Source: Acetomicrobium thermoterrenum DSM 13490 (GTDB taxonomy: Bacteria > Synergistota > Synergistia > Synergistales > Acetomicrobiaceae). Taken from it: DNA of 64,000 nt. Location: contig NZ_FNPD01000005.1 in assembly GCF_900107215.1 (NCBI RefSeq), positions 62,001 through 126,000 on the forward strand, in the 5' to 3' direction. The translations under genes were made by a program, and so were the position numbers. Shown piece after piece: positions 24,313-34,495 of the stretch. Within the stretch, counting starts at the first letter, position 1, and the number at the start of each line of letters is the position of its first letter. The notes under the pieces are model-generated. The model saw only the letters and a program-made list of their open reading frames with translations, was not told where the DNA came from and did not search any database.

Positions 24313-25812
24313 CTAGTAGGCGCCCTTGCCAAAAAGGGCTACCGGAACGGTGCGGGCAAGGATGTAAAGATCAAGCCATACGGACCAGTTGCGGACGTAG
24401 TACGCGTCCAATGCGACACGCTCTTCATAAGAGACATCGTTGCGTCCCGACACTTGCCACAATCCAGTTATTCCAGGCTTAACTTTAGTATAAAGGGAAT
24501 AGTATTTTCCGTATTTTTCTATCTCATTTTGAACGATTGGCCTTGGGCCCACTACGCTCATCTCTCCTTTGATGACGTTAAAGATCTGAGGCAATTCGTC
24601 AAGGCTTGTCTTTCTTAAGAACTTGCCGACGCGGGTCACTCGTGGGTCGTCTCGCAATTTTTGGTCTCTGTCCCACTCTTCCTTAAGCTCCGGATGCCTT
24701 GCTAAATATTCTTTTAAAACGACATCGGCATTTTCGACCATGGTCCTGAACTTCCATGCTTTGAAGGGCTTGCCGTCTTTGCCGTATCTCGTTTGCCTGT
24801 AAAACACGGGGCCCTTTGAATCGAGCTTTATAAACAGTGCAATAAAAGGTATAAGAAGTGCAGAAACCACAAGGGCAACTGCCGCTACGATCGCATCCAC
24901 AATGGCCTTGGCAATTTTTGGGCCTAAACGCAAAAGCTGCTGGCGCACCTCCAAGCCCAATATGCCTCCAAAGTCCCTCGGCAAGACGCCAAGGCTTGCA
25001 AAGCCAAAAAGGTCGGGGATGTAGATGACATGGTGAAAATACGAGGCGTTTTCTTCCCAAACTTGAAGCAACCTTTCCCTGTCTAAACCCGGCATGGCCA
25101 TTATCGCCCATCTTATATTGCACTGTTTGGCAAGATGGGGGGCAAGCTCCAAGCTTCCCATCACTGTCACGCCTTCAATATATTTGCCGTGTTTTTCGAC
25201 GTCGTCATCTAAGATTGCCATGGGCTTTATGCCCAGTGCTTTCGTATTTTTTAATATCTTAACGATTTCAGCTCCGGTCTTGGCGGCACCCATAACGACA
25301 GCAGAAACTCCCCACCAGCTTTTATCGCCAAAAAGATATCGAACAACTGCTCGTGCTAAGGGCACAAATAAAAGGGCCAGAACCCAAGCGATGAAAAATA
25401 TGGCACGGGAATAGATGAAACCAACACGCGAAAGAAATATCCAAACGGAAAGTATGGTAAAAACCATAGATGTCGCGATACATGTCCGGCGCAGCTCCTC
25501 GACGGCCGTAATGCCAACGCCGGGATAAAGCCCTGAGACTAGATATGCCAGTGCAAACAAAAAAATTGCCGGCCACAGCTCGATGTAAGCTCTAGTCACA
25601 AGTGCGCTTGGCGGAAGTATGAATTCTGGTGCCCATTTTCTCAAAAAATATGCAAGCAACACGGCAAAAAATATCGCCGCAAGGTCGCTTAAGCAGTAAA
25701 ACCCGGACATGATCCAGGATTCAGCCAAAGACATTTTGTCGCTTATTTTATAATCAGCTATTGCTTCGATATCGACATCTTGCAACATCACAGCCCCCTT
25801 TTTCATAATCAT
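24313..25812 (-). CDS. WbaP-type undecaprenyl-phosphate hexose-1-phosphate transferase
   Basis: A 499-residue polytopic phosphoglycosyl transferase. Residues 30-140 hold four transmembrane helices, residues 150-270 a Rossmann-like domain (VVMGAAKTGAEIVKILKNT) and residues 300-499 the catalytic Bac_transf domain. The catalytic part has KAWKFRTMVENADVVL, RKTSLDELPQIFNVIKGEMS and GPRPIVQNEIEKY. It loads the first sugar-1-phosphate on the lipid carrier. The start at 25812 overlaps the preceding gene as ATGA; an ATG at 25788 with a GGGGG site is an alternative. Galactose or glucose is the usual donor of this class; specificity is not visible. Confidence 0.9.
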   Translation of the reverse strand: MIMKKGAVMLQDVDIEAIADYKISDKMSLAESWIMSGFYCLSDLAAIFFAVLLAYFLRKWAPEFILPPSALVTRAYIELWPAIFLFALAYLVSGLYPGVGITAVEELRRTCIATSMVFTILSVWIFLSRVGFIYSRAIFFIAWVLALLFVPLARAVVRYLFGDKSWWGVSAVVMGAAKTGAEIVKILKNTKALGIKPMAILDDDVEKHGKYIEGVTVMGSLELAPHLAKQCNIRWAIMAMPGLDRERLLQVWEENASYFHHVIYIPDLFGFASLGVLPRDFGGILGLEVRQQLLRLGPKIAKAIVDAIVAAVALVVSALLIPFIALFIKLDSKGPVFYRQTRYGKDGKPFKAWKFRTMVENADVVLKEYLARHPELKEEWDRDQKLRDDPRVTRVGKFLRKTSLDELPQIFNVIKGEMSVVGPRPIVQNEIEKYGKYYSLYTKVKPGITGLWQVSGRNDVSYEERVALDAYYVRNWSVWLDLYILARTVPVALFGKGAY

Positions 25813-26927
25813 TGGGACTTAAACTTCTTCCAGGCATCGTTAACAAAGCTCATAAACTCCCTTTTAAAGCGATCCTTTGAAAAACGCAGGGACTTTTCTC
25901 GTATCTTTGCAGGAATAAAGCTATCCTTCATATCTTCAAACCTATGTACCGCTTCGATGATGCTTGGTGTGGTTTGAGCGTCAAAAAATAGGCCTGTCTC
26001 GCCTTCGGTTACACTCTCAAGCGCACCGCCTTTGCCGTAAGCTATAACGGGTGTGCCGCAGGCTTGTGCTTCTATGGGCACGATGCCGAAGTCCTCCTCG
26101 GCTGCAAAGACAAAGGCTTTGGCTCGCTGCATGTAATCTCTAAGCACCTCAAAGGGTTGATATCCCAAAAGTTCGACGTTTGCCCCCGATTTAGATTTTA
26201 CCTTATCGAAATCCGGGCCGTCACCTATGATGTAAAGGCGTTTATCAGGCATGAGAGAAAATGCGTTAGCTATCAGGTCAATCTTCTTGTAGGGAACCAT
26301 GCGAGAAGCAGTTAGGAAAAAGTCCTCTTTTTGTTCGCAGAGCGTGAAGGAATCTATATCAACAGGAGGATATATTACCGTCGCTTCCCTGCGGTATACC
26401 TTCCAAATCCTTCTAGCGATGAAGCGGGAATTGGCGAGAAAATGATCGACTCCATTGGCAGTCCTCAAATCCCACATCCGAAGCTTATGAAGCTCTCTTT
26501 TTGCAAGCCAACCCTTCAAGCCGCGATCAAGGCCTGTCTCTTTTAAATACTGATGCTGAAGATCCCAGGCATACCGCATTGGAGAGTGGACATAACTTAT
26601 ATGAAGCTGATCGGGCCCGGTTATGGCGCCCTTTGCCACGGCATGTGAGCTTGAGATGACTATATTGTAGCCTGAAAGGTCAAACTGCTCCACCGCCAAA
26701 GGCATAAAGGGCAGGTAAGCCCTGTATTTCTTTTTGGCAAGGGGAAGCTTTTGTATAAAAGATGTCTTCACAGCCTTATCCTTTAAAAAGCCTCGTTCAT
26801 TCTGTGGAACAAAGTCCACAATGGCGAAAAGATCCGCCTCGGGAAAGCAATTTATGATCTCTTCTAGCAACCGTTCTGCTCCTGCATACGTGACAAGCCA
26901 ATCATGAACAATGGCAACTTTAATCAA
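25809..26927 (-). CDS. GT4-family mannosyltransferase-like protein (WbaZ type)
   Basis: A 372-residue glycosyltransferase. It opens [20 protein letters not shown] and has the donor motif AEEDFGIVPIEAQACGTPVI, both characteristic of WbaZ/MtfB-like mannosyltransferases. GDP-mannose is made by the adjacent manB/manC genes, which supports mannose as donor. The TTG at 26927 is chosen as start: a GGAGGG ribosome site is ten bases upstream and earlier in-frame codons do not resemble the family. The start overlaps the stop of the preceding glycosyltransferase gene. Confidence 0.85.
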   Translation of the reverse strand: MIKVAIVHDWLVTYAGAERLLEEIINCFPEADLFAIVDFVPQNERGFLKDKAVKTSFIQKLPLAKKKYRAYLPFMPLAVEQFDLSGYNIVISSSHAVAKGAITGPDQLHISYVHSPMRYAWDLQHQYLKETGLDRGLKGWLAKRELHKLRMWDLRTANGVDHFLANSRFIARRIWKVYRREATVIYPPVDIDSFTLCEQKEDFFLTASRMVPYKKIDLIANAFSLMPDKRLYIIGDGPDFDKVKSKSGANVELLGYQPFEVLRDYMQRAKAFVFAAEEDFGIVPIEAQACGTPVIAYGKGGALESVTEGETGLFFDAQTTPSIIEAVHRFEDMKDSFIPAKIREKSLRFSKDRFKREFMSFVNDAWKKFKSQ

Positions 26928-28005
26928 TGTGTATGTTCCCTCCAAACTGACCATCACAAGTTGCAGCTTCCTTGAGCACACTCCATGTAACTTCTGCAGT
27001 TCTATCCCAACTAAATAGCTTAGCACGAGCAAGGCCCTTTTGCGACAGCTCTTTTCGCAAATTGTTATCTTCCACCAGACGCTTAATGCCTTCAGCTATT
27101 GCATCTATATCATAGGGATCAACAGTTAGTGCAGCATCACCGACTACCTCCGGAATAGATGTCACGTTAGATGTCAACACCGGCGTACCACAGGCCATTG
27201 CCTCAAGAGGGGGAAGGCCAAAGCCTTCATACAAAGATACGTATACTAATGCAATAGCACCAGAATATAATGTAGGAAGATATTCGTCTGGAACATATCC
27301 GGGCATGCACACTTTTGGAGGTAGTTTATCAAGCGAAGTGTTTTTAAAAATTATATCCTTTCCTTTAGCTCCGGCCACCACTAACCAAACGTCTCGAGGC
27401 AAACGCGAGCATATAGTGCTCCATGCTTCAAGTAACCTCTGCAGGTTTTTTCGAGGCTCAATGGTCGCCACTGTAAGAATATATCTAAAATCTGCAATTC
27501 CGAGTGCATCCTTAACTTGGTCTATTTCCTCAAAAGATTTAGGTCGAAAACGTTCATCTATGCCATTGTAAATGACAATAACTTTATTAGGTTTCAATGA
27601 TGCAACATCACAAATCCTACTTTTTGTAAACTCAGATACAGCAATGACCTTTTGCGCCTTATGAACCAAACGAGGGATCAAAAATTGATACCATCTTGCA
27701 AACATAGGATTCAGCCACTCGGGGTGATCTAACGGTGTAATATCGTGAATTGTTACAACTTGTCTCTCCACTATTAGTGGTCCTGTATTGGATGGACTAA
27801 AAAGCAAATTCCCCTTTAATCTTGTAGGTAAGACAAACTGTTCCCAAATATGGCCAGCAATTCCGTGCAAGGGTTTCTTAGGTGCAATAGGTTGTAATTC
27901 GCTTTGCAGTCTATCCAGTAATTCTAGAGTATATCTTTGAACCCCTGACAAAGACGAGGAAAGTACCCGAGTATTTATACAAATCTTGTTCAAAAAAGTC
28001 ATCAC
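26920..28005 (-). CDS. GT4-family glycosyltransferase
   Basis: A 361-residue glycosyltransferase close in sequence to the one at 31054. Both have the donor-site block [18 protein letters not shown] and the following PEVVGDAA-xx-VDP. This copy shows [18 protein letters not shown] at the start of the donor domain. The N-terminus ([20 protein letters not shown]) fits the acceptor-side GVQRYT signature of this subgroup. It overlaps its neighbours at both ends (4-8 bases), so translation of the operon is coupled. The donor is probably GDP-mannose or a related sugar, by context only. Confidence 0.85.
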   Translation of the reverse strand: MMTFLNKICINTRVLSSSLSGVQRYTLELLDRLQSELQPIAPKKPLHGIAGHIWEQFVLPTRLKGNLLFSPSNTGPLIVERQVVTIHDITPLDHPEWLNPMFARWYQFLIPRLVHKAQKVIAVSEFTKSRICDVASLKPNKVIVIYNGIDERFRPKSFEEIDQVKDALGIADFRYILTVATIEPRKNLQRLLEAWSTICSRLPRDVWLVVAGAKGKDIIFKNTSLDKLPPKVCMPGYVPDEYLPTLYSGAIALVYVSLYEGFGLPPLEAMACGTPVLTSNVTSIPEVVGDAALTVDPYDIDAIAEGIKRLVEDNNLRKELSQKGLARAKLFSWDRTAEVTWSVLKEAATCDGQFGGNIHID

Positions 28006-29483
28006 CTCAAAATTTTATTTATTGTGTTATGATAATAACATTTGTCGATTGTTACATAAGTAATTATAGATGTCCACAAGGGAGGAAAACTAATGTCAGG
28101 GATTGAGATACAATGAGCTATTAACAAAGTCAAGAGAGACCAATAAGTATATTTACATATATTACTATATTTATCACAATGTATCTTTATTATTCCTCTG
28201 ATAACGCTATATATTAGCATAATGAATGATGTAACACCTATGATTCCGATTGTGCTTAAAAGTGTAGTTATTAAACTAGAAGAACGATTCGACCCCAAAC
28301 CAGCTCCTAGGCCATAAGTAGATACGAAAATTTTTATGGCATAGATATCGGCAGCAGTTCTATGGACAAAAGAATCAGATTCTGTATCTTTAATTAAAGC
28401 TGAAGAAAACAGTTTGCCAATAACAGAAAAAATACCTTCATTTAGTGTATAGCCAGTATGGATATCGTCAACATTAATATTTGAATGTTTATAGGAAATT
28501 GTAATGCAAAGAATACTTATAAATATAATAATAATAACACCAATGAAGTAATTATGCCATTTTTTAGTGTATATGCTCTTTCGACTTCTATGGAAAGGTT
28601 TATATTTGAATAGCAATATAATATTTCCAATCAGTAAGCTTAAATAACCCGTCGTAGAAAATGTCCATATTAATAAATAAAATATTACAAGCGGTAATAT
28701 AAGTAAGAAAATTTGCTTATTTATACTTAACGAATTTATCAAATACACTGACAACAAACCTACTTCAATTGATGCCAAATAAGCTCCAGCAAATGATGGT
28801 TCTGAAAAAGAACTTACAAGCCGCCGAATGGGCCCAATGTACTGATTATATCCCTGATAATAAGAAATATTATTATTAAATATATTATATGGAAATTGGA
28901 GAATCAAATATGAGGATAATACTTGCCATATGCCCAAAAAGCACACTATTATGATGGCTATTTTTATACCAATTGTAACATAGTAAAGAGAACGGTTTTC
29001 ATCAATAAGAAAAGCATATATTATAACAGCCATGTTTAAGGTTAAGTAAATTGCTTGCGCTAAATTACTAAAAGTCCACTCAAGGGTTGCATGATGTTTA
29101 TATTGTAAATCAAGTCCCAATCTAGGATTATATACTTCCACCCCTTGGAACAAATATGGTAACAAAAAAGCAGATATCACAGACCACATCCAAAATACTA
29201 AAAGTATATATGTAAAATATTTCATATTGGAATTGATAACCAGTAAATTACGGTGACTAAGTAATATATTTAATAATCTTAACAATATACATATAGCTAT
29301 GAAGTAATATGGAGATAAGCCATATTGAAAATTATTGATAGATCCATTCAACACAGAAGATGCATGTAACACTGATACTGATATTAACAGAGTAATCAAA
29401 TACTGGGGCTTGAATATCAATACAATAAAGGCTAGTGGAATAATCAAGTATCCAATATAGGTAATATTAATAGATATATTCAT
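28002..29483 (-). CDS. O-antigen polymerase/ligase-like membrane protein (second Wzy)
   Basis: A 493-residue polytopic membrane protein, very AT-rich in codon use, with about twelve hydrophobic segments. A large periplasmic loop lies around residues 330-390 (YKHSNINVDDIHTGYTLNEG and later FVHRTAADIYAIKIF). The segment RRLVSSFSEPSFAGAYLASI and the GLGAGLGSNRSSSL motif near residue 400 match the Wzy_C/O-antigen ligase superfamily. It is placed between flippase and glycosyltransferases and is the likely polymerase for the second polymer. Assignment to polymerase rather than ligase is from position. Confidence 0.72.
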   Translation of the reverse strand: MNISINITYIGYLIIPLAFIVLIFKPQYLITLLISVSVLHASSVLNGSINNFQYGLSPYYFIAICILLRLLNILLSHRNLLVINSNMKYFTYILLVFWMWSVISAFLLPYLFQGVEVYNPRLGLDLQYKHHATLEWTFSNLAQAIYLTLNMAVIIYAFLIDENRSLYYVTIGIKIAIIIVCFLGIWQVLSSYLILQFPYNIFNNNISYYQGYNQYIGPIRRLVSSFSEPSFAGAYLASIEVGLLSVYLINSLSINKQIFLLILPLVIFYLLIWTFSTTGYLSLLIGNIILLFKYKPFHRSRKSIYTKKWHNYFIGVIIIIFISILCITISYKHSNINVDDIHTGYTLNEGIFSVIGKLFSSALIKDTESDSFVHRTAADIYAIKIFVSTYGLGAGLGSNRSSSLITTLLSTIGIIGVTSFIMLIYSVIRGIIKIHCDKYSNICKYTYWSLLTLLIAHCISIPDISFPPLWTSIITYVTIDKCYYHNTINKILR

Positions 29484-29516
29484 TATATTAACACCTCACA
29501 AAACAAATACAATATA

Positions 29517-31010
29517 TCAAAATAGATCATGTAAACTTCCAATTAGCAAATAGACATATTTTCTTAAACGCGGTTGTAATAATACATAAAATATCCAATA
29601 TAAGCAAGATATAGTAGCTATAGAAATAAAATGAACAATATGCGAAAGTCCAATAAGCTTTTGACTAATAAATATATATGTTACAATGTAGAATAGGGAA
29701 CCTACCGTTAGTGATAAAAAAGTGTCCTTTAACTCTTTATATAAGTTTAAAGCATATGTTGTAAATAACCATAAAACTATAAAATTTACACTAAGGCCCA
29801 ATCCCAAAACCACAGGACCAAAGTTTTTATATAATAATAGCTTTATTCCTACATCAACCAATATTGAAATGCTAGTATATATTAGCACTTCTGTATTTCG
29901 CAACTGTGAATTCAACACTCTTATAAAATAATACGATAACACTTGAGCCCACATGCCTATCGAAAAGCCTAGCAATATCTCTGAAGTTACTTCTACTGAT
30001 TCTTGATCAAATGCTCCTCTAGCGTATAGGATATGAACAATATCAACATTGTTGCATGCTATGAAAAGGGAAATCGGAATCATAAAAATCAAAACGATAT
30101 TAGCTATCTGTCCCACCTTTTGGCGAACTAAATCTGGGTCCAAACCACTTAAAGCAGATAGTCCCACCATGCCCAAAGGCGCAGCAACTAAAATCACTCC
30201 AGTTTCCGTGACAAATTTTGCGTAATCAACGGCAGCGATAGCCGTACTCCCAATTAAGGATGCAACGATCCTTTCAATTGCTATATTCCCCTGAATCAAA
30301 AGGGGAACGATAAGGACAGGTCGTACACTCTTCCAAAAGGCCCTAAAAGTTTCTATTGCCAAGTGTCGTGACAAGGTTGCTTTAAAATGCAACAAACCAA
30401 GATTATATAAACTAGATAAAAGCCACAGTAAATAAAATAAGTATGCAAAAACAAACCCCCAGGCTAAAAATAAGGGATTTTTAAAGTAAATCGCAAGTAG
30501 TGAACCAGAAATTAATCCAACGCTTTGTATGGTAGAACGTAAAGAAGCAGTCAAATACCTATCATGGGCCATTTCCAGATAGGCCATAAGCATTCCCAGT
30601 ATATATAAAGGAACAGCCAATGCCATGACGTGAAGCATGGAAGCCGTTAAGGCTTTGCTTGTATCATCCATACCTGGAGCCAGTGTCTTAACCCACCAAG
30701 AAGATCCCAAGTAAAGAAACAAAAAAATGATCCCTGCAAGCAACAGAAAGAGCATCACAGTAACGGTTAAAAAAGCCCTAGCCTTTTTTGGATCTTCTTT
30801 AGCATACCTGACATATAGCGGGACAAAACCGGCTTCCAAGCTATTCGTCAAAAAAAATTCTATCGGCATGAGCATAGCGGTTTGTGCAACGCGATAGGCT
30901 GCCACATAAGTTCCCGTGCCAAAAAGTGCTGCCATTAGAATTTCTCTTAAAAAACCAATGAATTTACCAATAACACTACCAGAAGAAAGCACTAAAAATG
31001 CCCTAAACAA
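29517..31010 (-). CDS. MurJ/MviN-like lipid-linked oligosaccharide flippase
   Basis: A 497-residue membrane protein of the MVF (MurJ) branch of MOP flippases with 13-14 helices. The N-terminus (GSVIGKFIGFLREILMAALF, then GTGTYVAAYRVAQTAMLMP) has the arginine-containing first loop typical of MurJ-like proteins. In an exopolysaccharide operon it most likely acts as the Wzx for the second polymer, not as the cell-wall lipid II flippase, but a MurJ function cannot be excluded. It belongs to a different flippase branch from the Wzx at 8624. Confidence 0.82.
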   Translation of the reverse strand: MFRAFLVLSSGSVIGKFIGFLREILMAALFGTGTYVAAYRVAQTAMLMPIEFFLTNSLEAGFVPLYVRYAKEDPKKARAFLTVTVMLFLLLAGIIFLFLYLGSSWWVKTLAPGMDDTSKALTASMLHVMALAVPLYILGMLMAYLEMAHDRYLTASLRSTIQSVGLISGSLLAIYFKNPLFLAWGFVFAYLFYLLWLLSSLYNLGLLHFKATLSRHLAIETFRAFWKSVRPVLIVPLLIQGNIAIERIVASLIGSTAIAAVDYAKFVTETGVILVAAPLGMVGLSALSGLDPDLVRQKVGQIANIVLIFMIPISLFIACNNVDIVHILYARGAFDQESVEVTSEILLGFSIGMWAQVLSYYFIRVLNSQLRNTEVLIYTSISILVDVGIKLLLYKNFGPVVLGLGLSVNFIVLWLFTTYALNLYKELKDTFLSLTVGSLFYIVTYIFISQKLIGLSHIVHFISIATISCLYWIFYVLLQPRLRKYVYLLIGSLHDLF

Positions 31011-31053
31011 AAACGCAACCTCCTATAGCGACGGGACATGGGTTTTAATAAAA

Positions 31054-32217
31054 TCAAACATATGAACCCTTTACCGTGCTTTCGTATACTTTATAAGTTT
31101 GCAGAGCTGTATTACTCCACGTAAACTTTGCTGCTTGTGTTAAACCCGCGGATCTCAAACTTAATGCCAAATGTTCGTCAATTAATATTTGGTATATAGC
31201 ATCAGCAATTTCCTCAGCAGAGTTTGGGTCTACTAAAATAGCAGCATCTCCTACGACCTCAGGTAAAGAAGAAACGTTGGATGTCACAACAGGTGTGCCA
31301 CAGGCCATAGCCTCAAGGGGAGGCAAACCGAATCCCTCCCATAGAGAAGGAAAGACAAAAACGTCAGCTCCCGAATACAGGAAGGGCAATTCTTCTTGAG
31401 GCAAATATCCCAGAAAGCGGATCTTGTTTCTGATGGGTTTGTCGAGATTTTGATATTTCACTTCAAAGGCTTTATTTTTCCATCCCCTTCCTCCCCCAAA
31501 GATCAAATCCGGTGCCTGTTCCACTCCCATCTTTTTACACAAGATCGAGTAAGCATCGAGCAATCTAGCCGTGTTTTTTCTCGGCTCCAACGTTCCCAAG
31601 AATAAGATATATCGTCCTAATGAATGTTTTTGCTTGAAAGCATTTAACGAATGTATATCTGCTATAGGTCTATAAATATCATGATTCACGCCGAGGGGTA
31701 TAACTACTATTTTTTTTTCAGGATACTTATAAAAATCAACAATATCTTTTTTAGTGCTAAATGACGGAACGATAATCCGATCTGCAATATCCAAAGAAAA
31801 TCGCAGACAAGCTTTTAATGTGATATAGCTTTTGAGTTCTATTGTTCTTGGGAATCGAAGAAAGGCTAGATCGTGAACGGTCGAAACTGTTTTGGCTCCT
31901 CTAATTGGAAAGGCTGTAAAATTGGTAAAATGAGCCACATCTACCGCGGCCATCAGTGGTCGAGAAACTTTCTCACCAAAGCACTTAGATAAGAGCAAGA
32001 GAGAAACCTTAGGCAAAGGAGCATAAAAATGATAATGCGTTTTTGGCCTTTCTTTCCACCCAAGCGGTAGATCGGGCTTCCTAGATTTTAGACTAAAAGA
32101 AAACAATGAAAACTCATCTTCTGGGATATTAATAAACTCTTCCAACAAATGATAACAATACCATCCAATGCCTGTTTTTTTCTTTAGCAGCGGAGAGCAG
32201 TCAAAGGCGATCTTCAC
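31054..32217 (-). CDS. GT4-family glycosyltransferase
   Basis: A 387-residue glycosyltransferase, first gene of the leftward operon. The N-terminus MKIAFDCSPLLKKKTGIGWY carries the TGIG(W/R)Y acceptor motif. LFLGTLEPRKNTARLLDAYS begins the donor domain and [20 protein letters not shown] holds the catalytic glutamates. It is a paralogue of the gene at 26920, so the two may add successive, related sugars. It is divergent from the export genes starting at 32381, and the AT-rich 163 bases between must hold both promoters. Confidence 0.87.
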   Translation of the reverse strand: MKIAFDCSPLLKKKTGIGWYCYHLLEEFINIPEDEFSLFSFSLKSRKPDLPLGWKERPKTHYHFYAPLPKVSLLLLSKCFGEKVSRPLMAAVDVAHFTNFTAFPIRGAKTVSTVHDLAFLRFPRTIELKSYITLKACLRFSLDIADRIIVPSFSTKKDIVDFYKYPEKKIVVIPLGVNHDIYRPIADIHSLNAFKQKHSLGRYILFLGTLEPRKNTARLLDAYSILCKKMGVEQAPDLIFGGGRGWKNKAFEVKYQNLDKPIRNKIRFLGYLPQEELPFLYSGADVFVFPSLWEGFGLPPLEAMACGTPVVTSNVSSLPEVVGDAAILVDPNSAEEIADAIYQILIDEHLALSLRSAGLTQAAKFTWSNTALQTYKVYESTVKGSYV

Positions 32218-32380
32218 GACAACACCTCACCAATCTTCAATTTATTAGGGTCATTTGTAACTTGACCTCGAACACTAATAAATATAATATATTTGGCAGT
32301 TTTATACACCAATACAACGTAAAAGACACGACACGCTTTAATTCTCAATTGTTCTTATTACTAAATTGGGGTGAAAAAAT

Positions 32381-34495
32381 ATTAAAGGTTTTTTTTGGAC
32401 TGTCATTACCTTTTTTATCCTAGTTCAACTTTTTTTTCAACAGCAAATTTACGCTATGTCTCCGTCCAATGGAGGCATTACGGGTCTTTGGGAGTACCCG
32501 ACCGCCGAAATCTTGGATGACGGGCAAGGAAGGTTCGGCTACACCGATGCAAACCCTTACATCACATATTACCTCGCATTGGGTTACCTTCCGAACGTTG
32601 AGCTCAACTTTCGAATCACTCACGTCAGTAATGTCCCCCTGAACTTGGAAAAGTATCCTCGATTTGGCAGTTATAAGGACCATGAGTTTGACGTCAAATA
32701 CCTTCTTTTGCCTCAGGAAGGCATCAGGCCGGCCATAGCAGCGGGCATCATGGACATTAGCACGACAGAGCACTTCAAGTCATATTATGTAGTTGGTACT
32801 TACAGGGTAGGCCAATTTGCTCTCACTGGGGGTTGGGGCTCCGATCGCATGGGAGGCGTCTTTGGGGGGATATCTTGGCAGCCCTATGATTGGCTCGAAC
32901 TAAAGGGCGAATACGGATCTATGGACTACAGTGACGACATATTTAGCGGGAAACGCCCCATAATAGAAGTCGAAGCCGATTACAACTACGGAGCTATCAT
33001 TAAAACCTCTTGGGCCGATGTAAGCGTGAGCTATCAAAGGGGTGACGAGTTATGCATTGCTATTTATCGTCCCTTTGATTTGCATGACCGCCCGATCTTC
33101 GGCAATAAGAAACGACCCTATCGAGATGCTCCTTTAGATAATCTAAAATCATGGACAGAAGTCGATACACTAGATCTAGTAAGCGAGCTTTCCGTGGCCA
33201 TTCCAAACCGTTTAGGCGTTAGGAATGTAGAGATAAAAGCCGACAAAGCAAATAAAAATTTATTAATAAGCTATGAAAATGTTGGATACAGCTCGGAAGC
33301 CGAAGCTATGGCAAGGGTCTTGTATCTGGCCTCACACATGATACCCTGGGATACCAATACTTTGGTGCTAAGAGCCTGCGTTCGGGGAAAACCCGTGACC
33401 AACGTCGAAATTCCAGGTGAACACTGCGCGCTCTTGAGGTTAAACGCGCTTAGAAAGGAATATTCTCAAGAGGCGTTGGCTTACTGGGCAAACCCGTCCT
33501 CGAAAGAAGGCAATGACGAAACTTGGAATTACACCTCTGACCCGACTGCCCAGGATAAAGACGAACATACCTACAAAGCTTACGTTGCATACGAACCCAG
33601 GATTTTACGGTCAGACTACGAAGATTACGATGCTCGCTGGAGCGTCGACGTGGCTTATGAATGGAACTCCACCCATGGCCAGGGAGGTGTCTTTGACGTT
33701 CGCATCCCCGTAAAAAGACATGGCAAGGAAGAAGACTTCGCATATGAACCATGGACCAACGAAAAGACAAGAATATGGCAGGCAGTGTTTAGCAACATGG
33801 AGCGTATTGATAAGAACACTTTCGAGCTTTACGAAGCCGGATGGCTTGACGCCCTTTGGTTTGGCGGAAATTATTGGAGGCGGACTTATTTCGATAATGG
33901 TCGTTATTTCACAGGGATAAGGCTTGGATTAGTCCACGAACGAGACCCCGAGGACTTTGCATCCTTTGCAGATGACCCTATCTGTCTGTATCATGACGGA
34001 TGTGAGAACATCGACTTGGAAAACGATGGCTGGATGGGAGCTGCTTTGTTTCAGGTTGGATATCACGAACCTCGCTACGATTTGGATCTTATGGCCGAAG
34101 TGGGAAAGTTTGTCGACGATGACGATACAGGCTTTAAATTGTCGATGATGAGACATTGGGACGATGTTGGAGTTGGTTTTTACGTAACACGAGCCGACAC
34201 ATTGAGAGCAGGCAAGGATTATTCTTTCGTCGGAGTTGAACTAGAAATACCAACAAACATATTTTTTGGATCCGACACGAATTATATATGGAATCAGGAT
34301 ATAATAATGACAGGCGGCTGGCCTTACTATACTGGCAGAGTGCCATGGCATTGGAAAGATCCCGATTTAATGTGGGGACAGTTGAATCCCGATAAATTGA
34401 TTAAAAATTTATACGAACGACTAGAGCAAGGCCAAAGCATGGCCAAAGAGATGAAATACTCGATGCAAGAGGGAGGAAATACGTATGTACCATAG
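32381..34495 (+). CDS. YjbH-type outer-membrane exopolysaccharide protein (probable ATT start)
   Basis: A YjbH/GfcD-family protein of about 704 residues, probably a beta-barrel polysaccharide secretion component. The mature part begins SPSNGGITGLWEYPTAEI, with later TYRVGQFALTGGWGSDRMGG and MERIDKNTFELYEAGWLD. The first ATG (32456) leaves no signal peptide. In-frame codons upstream encode KGFFWTVITFFILVQLFFQQ and QIYA, a good signal peptide ending in an A-x-x-like site, but no ATG, GTG or TTG lies between it and the upstream TGA. An ATT at 32381, seven bases after GGGGTG, is the best start; a run of eight T nearby leaves open an indel. It overlaps the next gene by 11 bases. Confidence 0.82.
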   Translation: MKGFFWTVITFFILVQLFFQQQIYAMSPSNGGITGLWEYPTAEILDDGQGRFGYTDANPYITYYLALGYLPNVELNFRITHVSNVPLNLEKYPRFGSYKDHEFDVKYLLLPQEGIRPAIAAGIMDISTTEHFKSYYVVGTYRVGQFALTGGWGSDRMGGVFGGISWQPYDWLELKGEYGSMDYSDDIFSGKRPIIEVEADYNYGAIIKTSWADVSVSYQRGDELCIAIYRPFDLHDRPIFGNKKRPYRDAPLDNLKSWTEVDTLDLVSELSVAIPNRLGVRNVEIKADKANKNLLISYENVGYSSEAEAMARVLYLASHMIPWDTNTLVLRACVRGKPVTNVEIPGEHCALLRLNALRKEYSQEALAYWANPSSKEGNDETWNYTSDPTAQDKDEHTYKAYVAYEPRILRSDYEDYDARWSVDVAYEWNSTHGQGGVFDVRIPVKRHGKEEDFAYEPWTNEKTRIWQAVFSNMERIDKNTFELYEAGWLDALWFGGNYWRRTYFDNGRYFTGIRLGLVHERDPEDFASFADDPICLYHDGCENIDLENDGWMGAALFQVGYHEPRYDLDLMAEVGKFVDDDDTGFKLSMMRHWDDVGVGFYVTRADTLRAGKDYSFVGVELEIPTNIFFGSDTNYIWNQDIIMTGGWPYYTGRVPWHWKDPDLMWGQLNPDKLIKNLYERLEQGQSMAKEMKYSMQEGGNTYVP

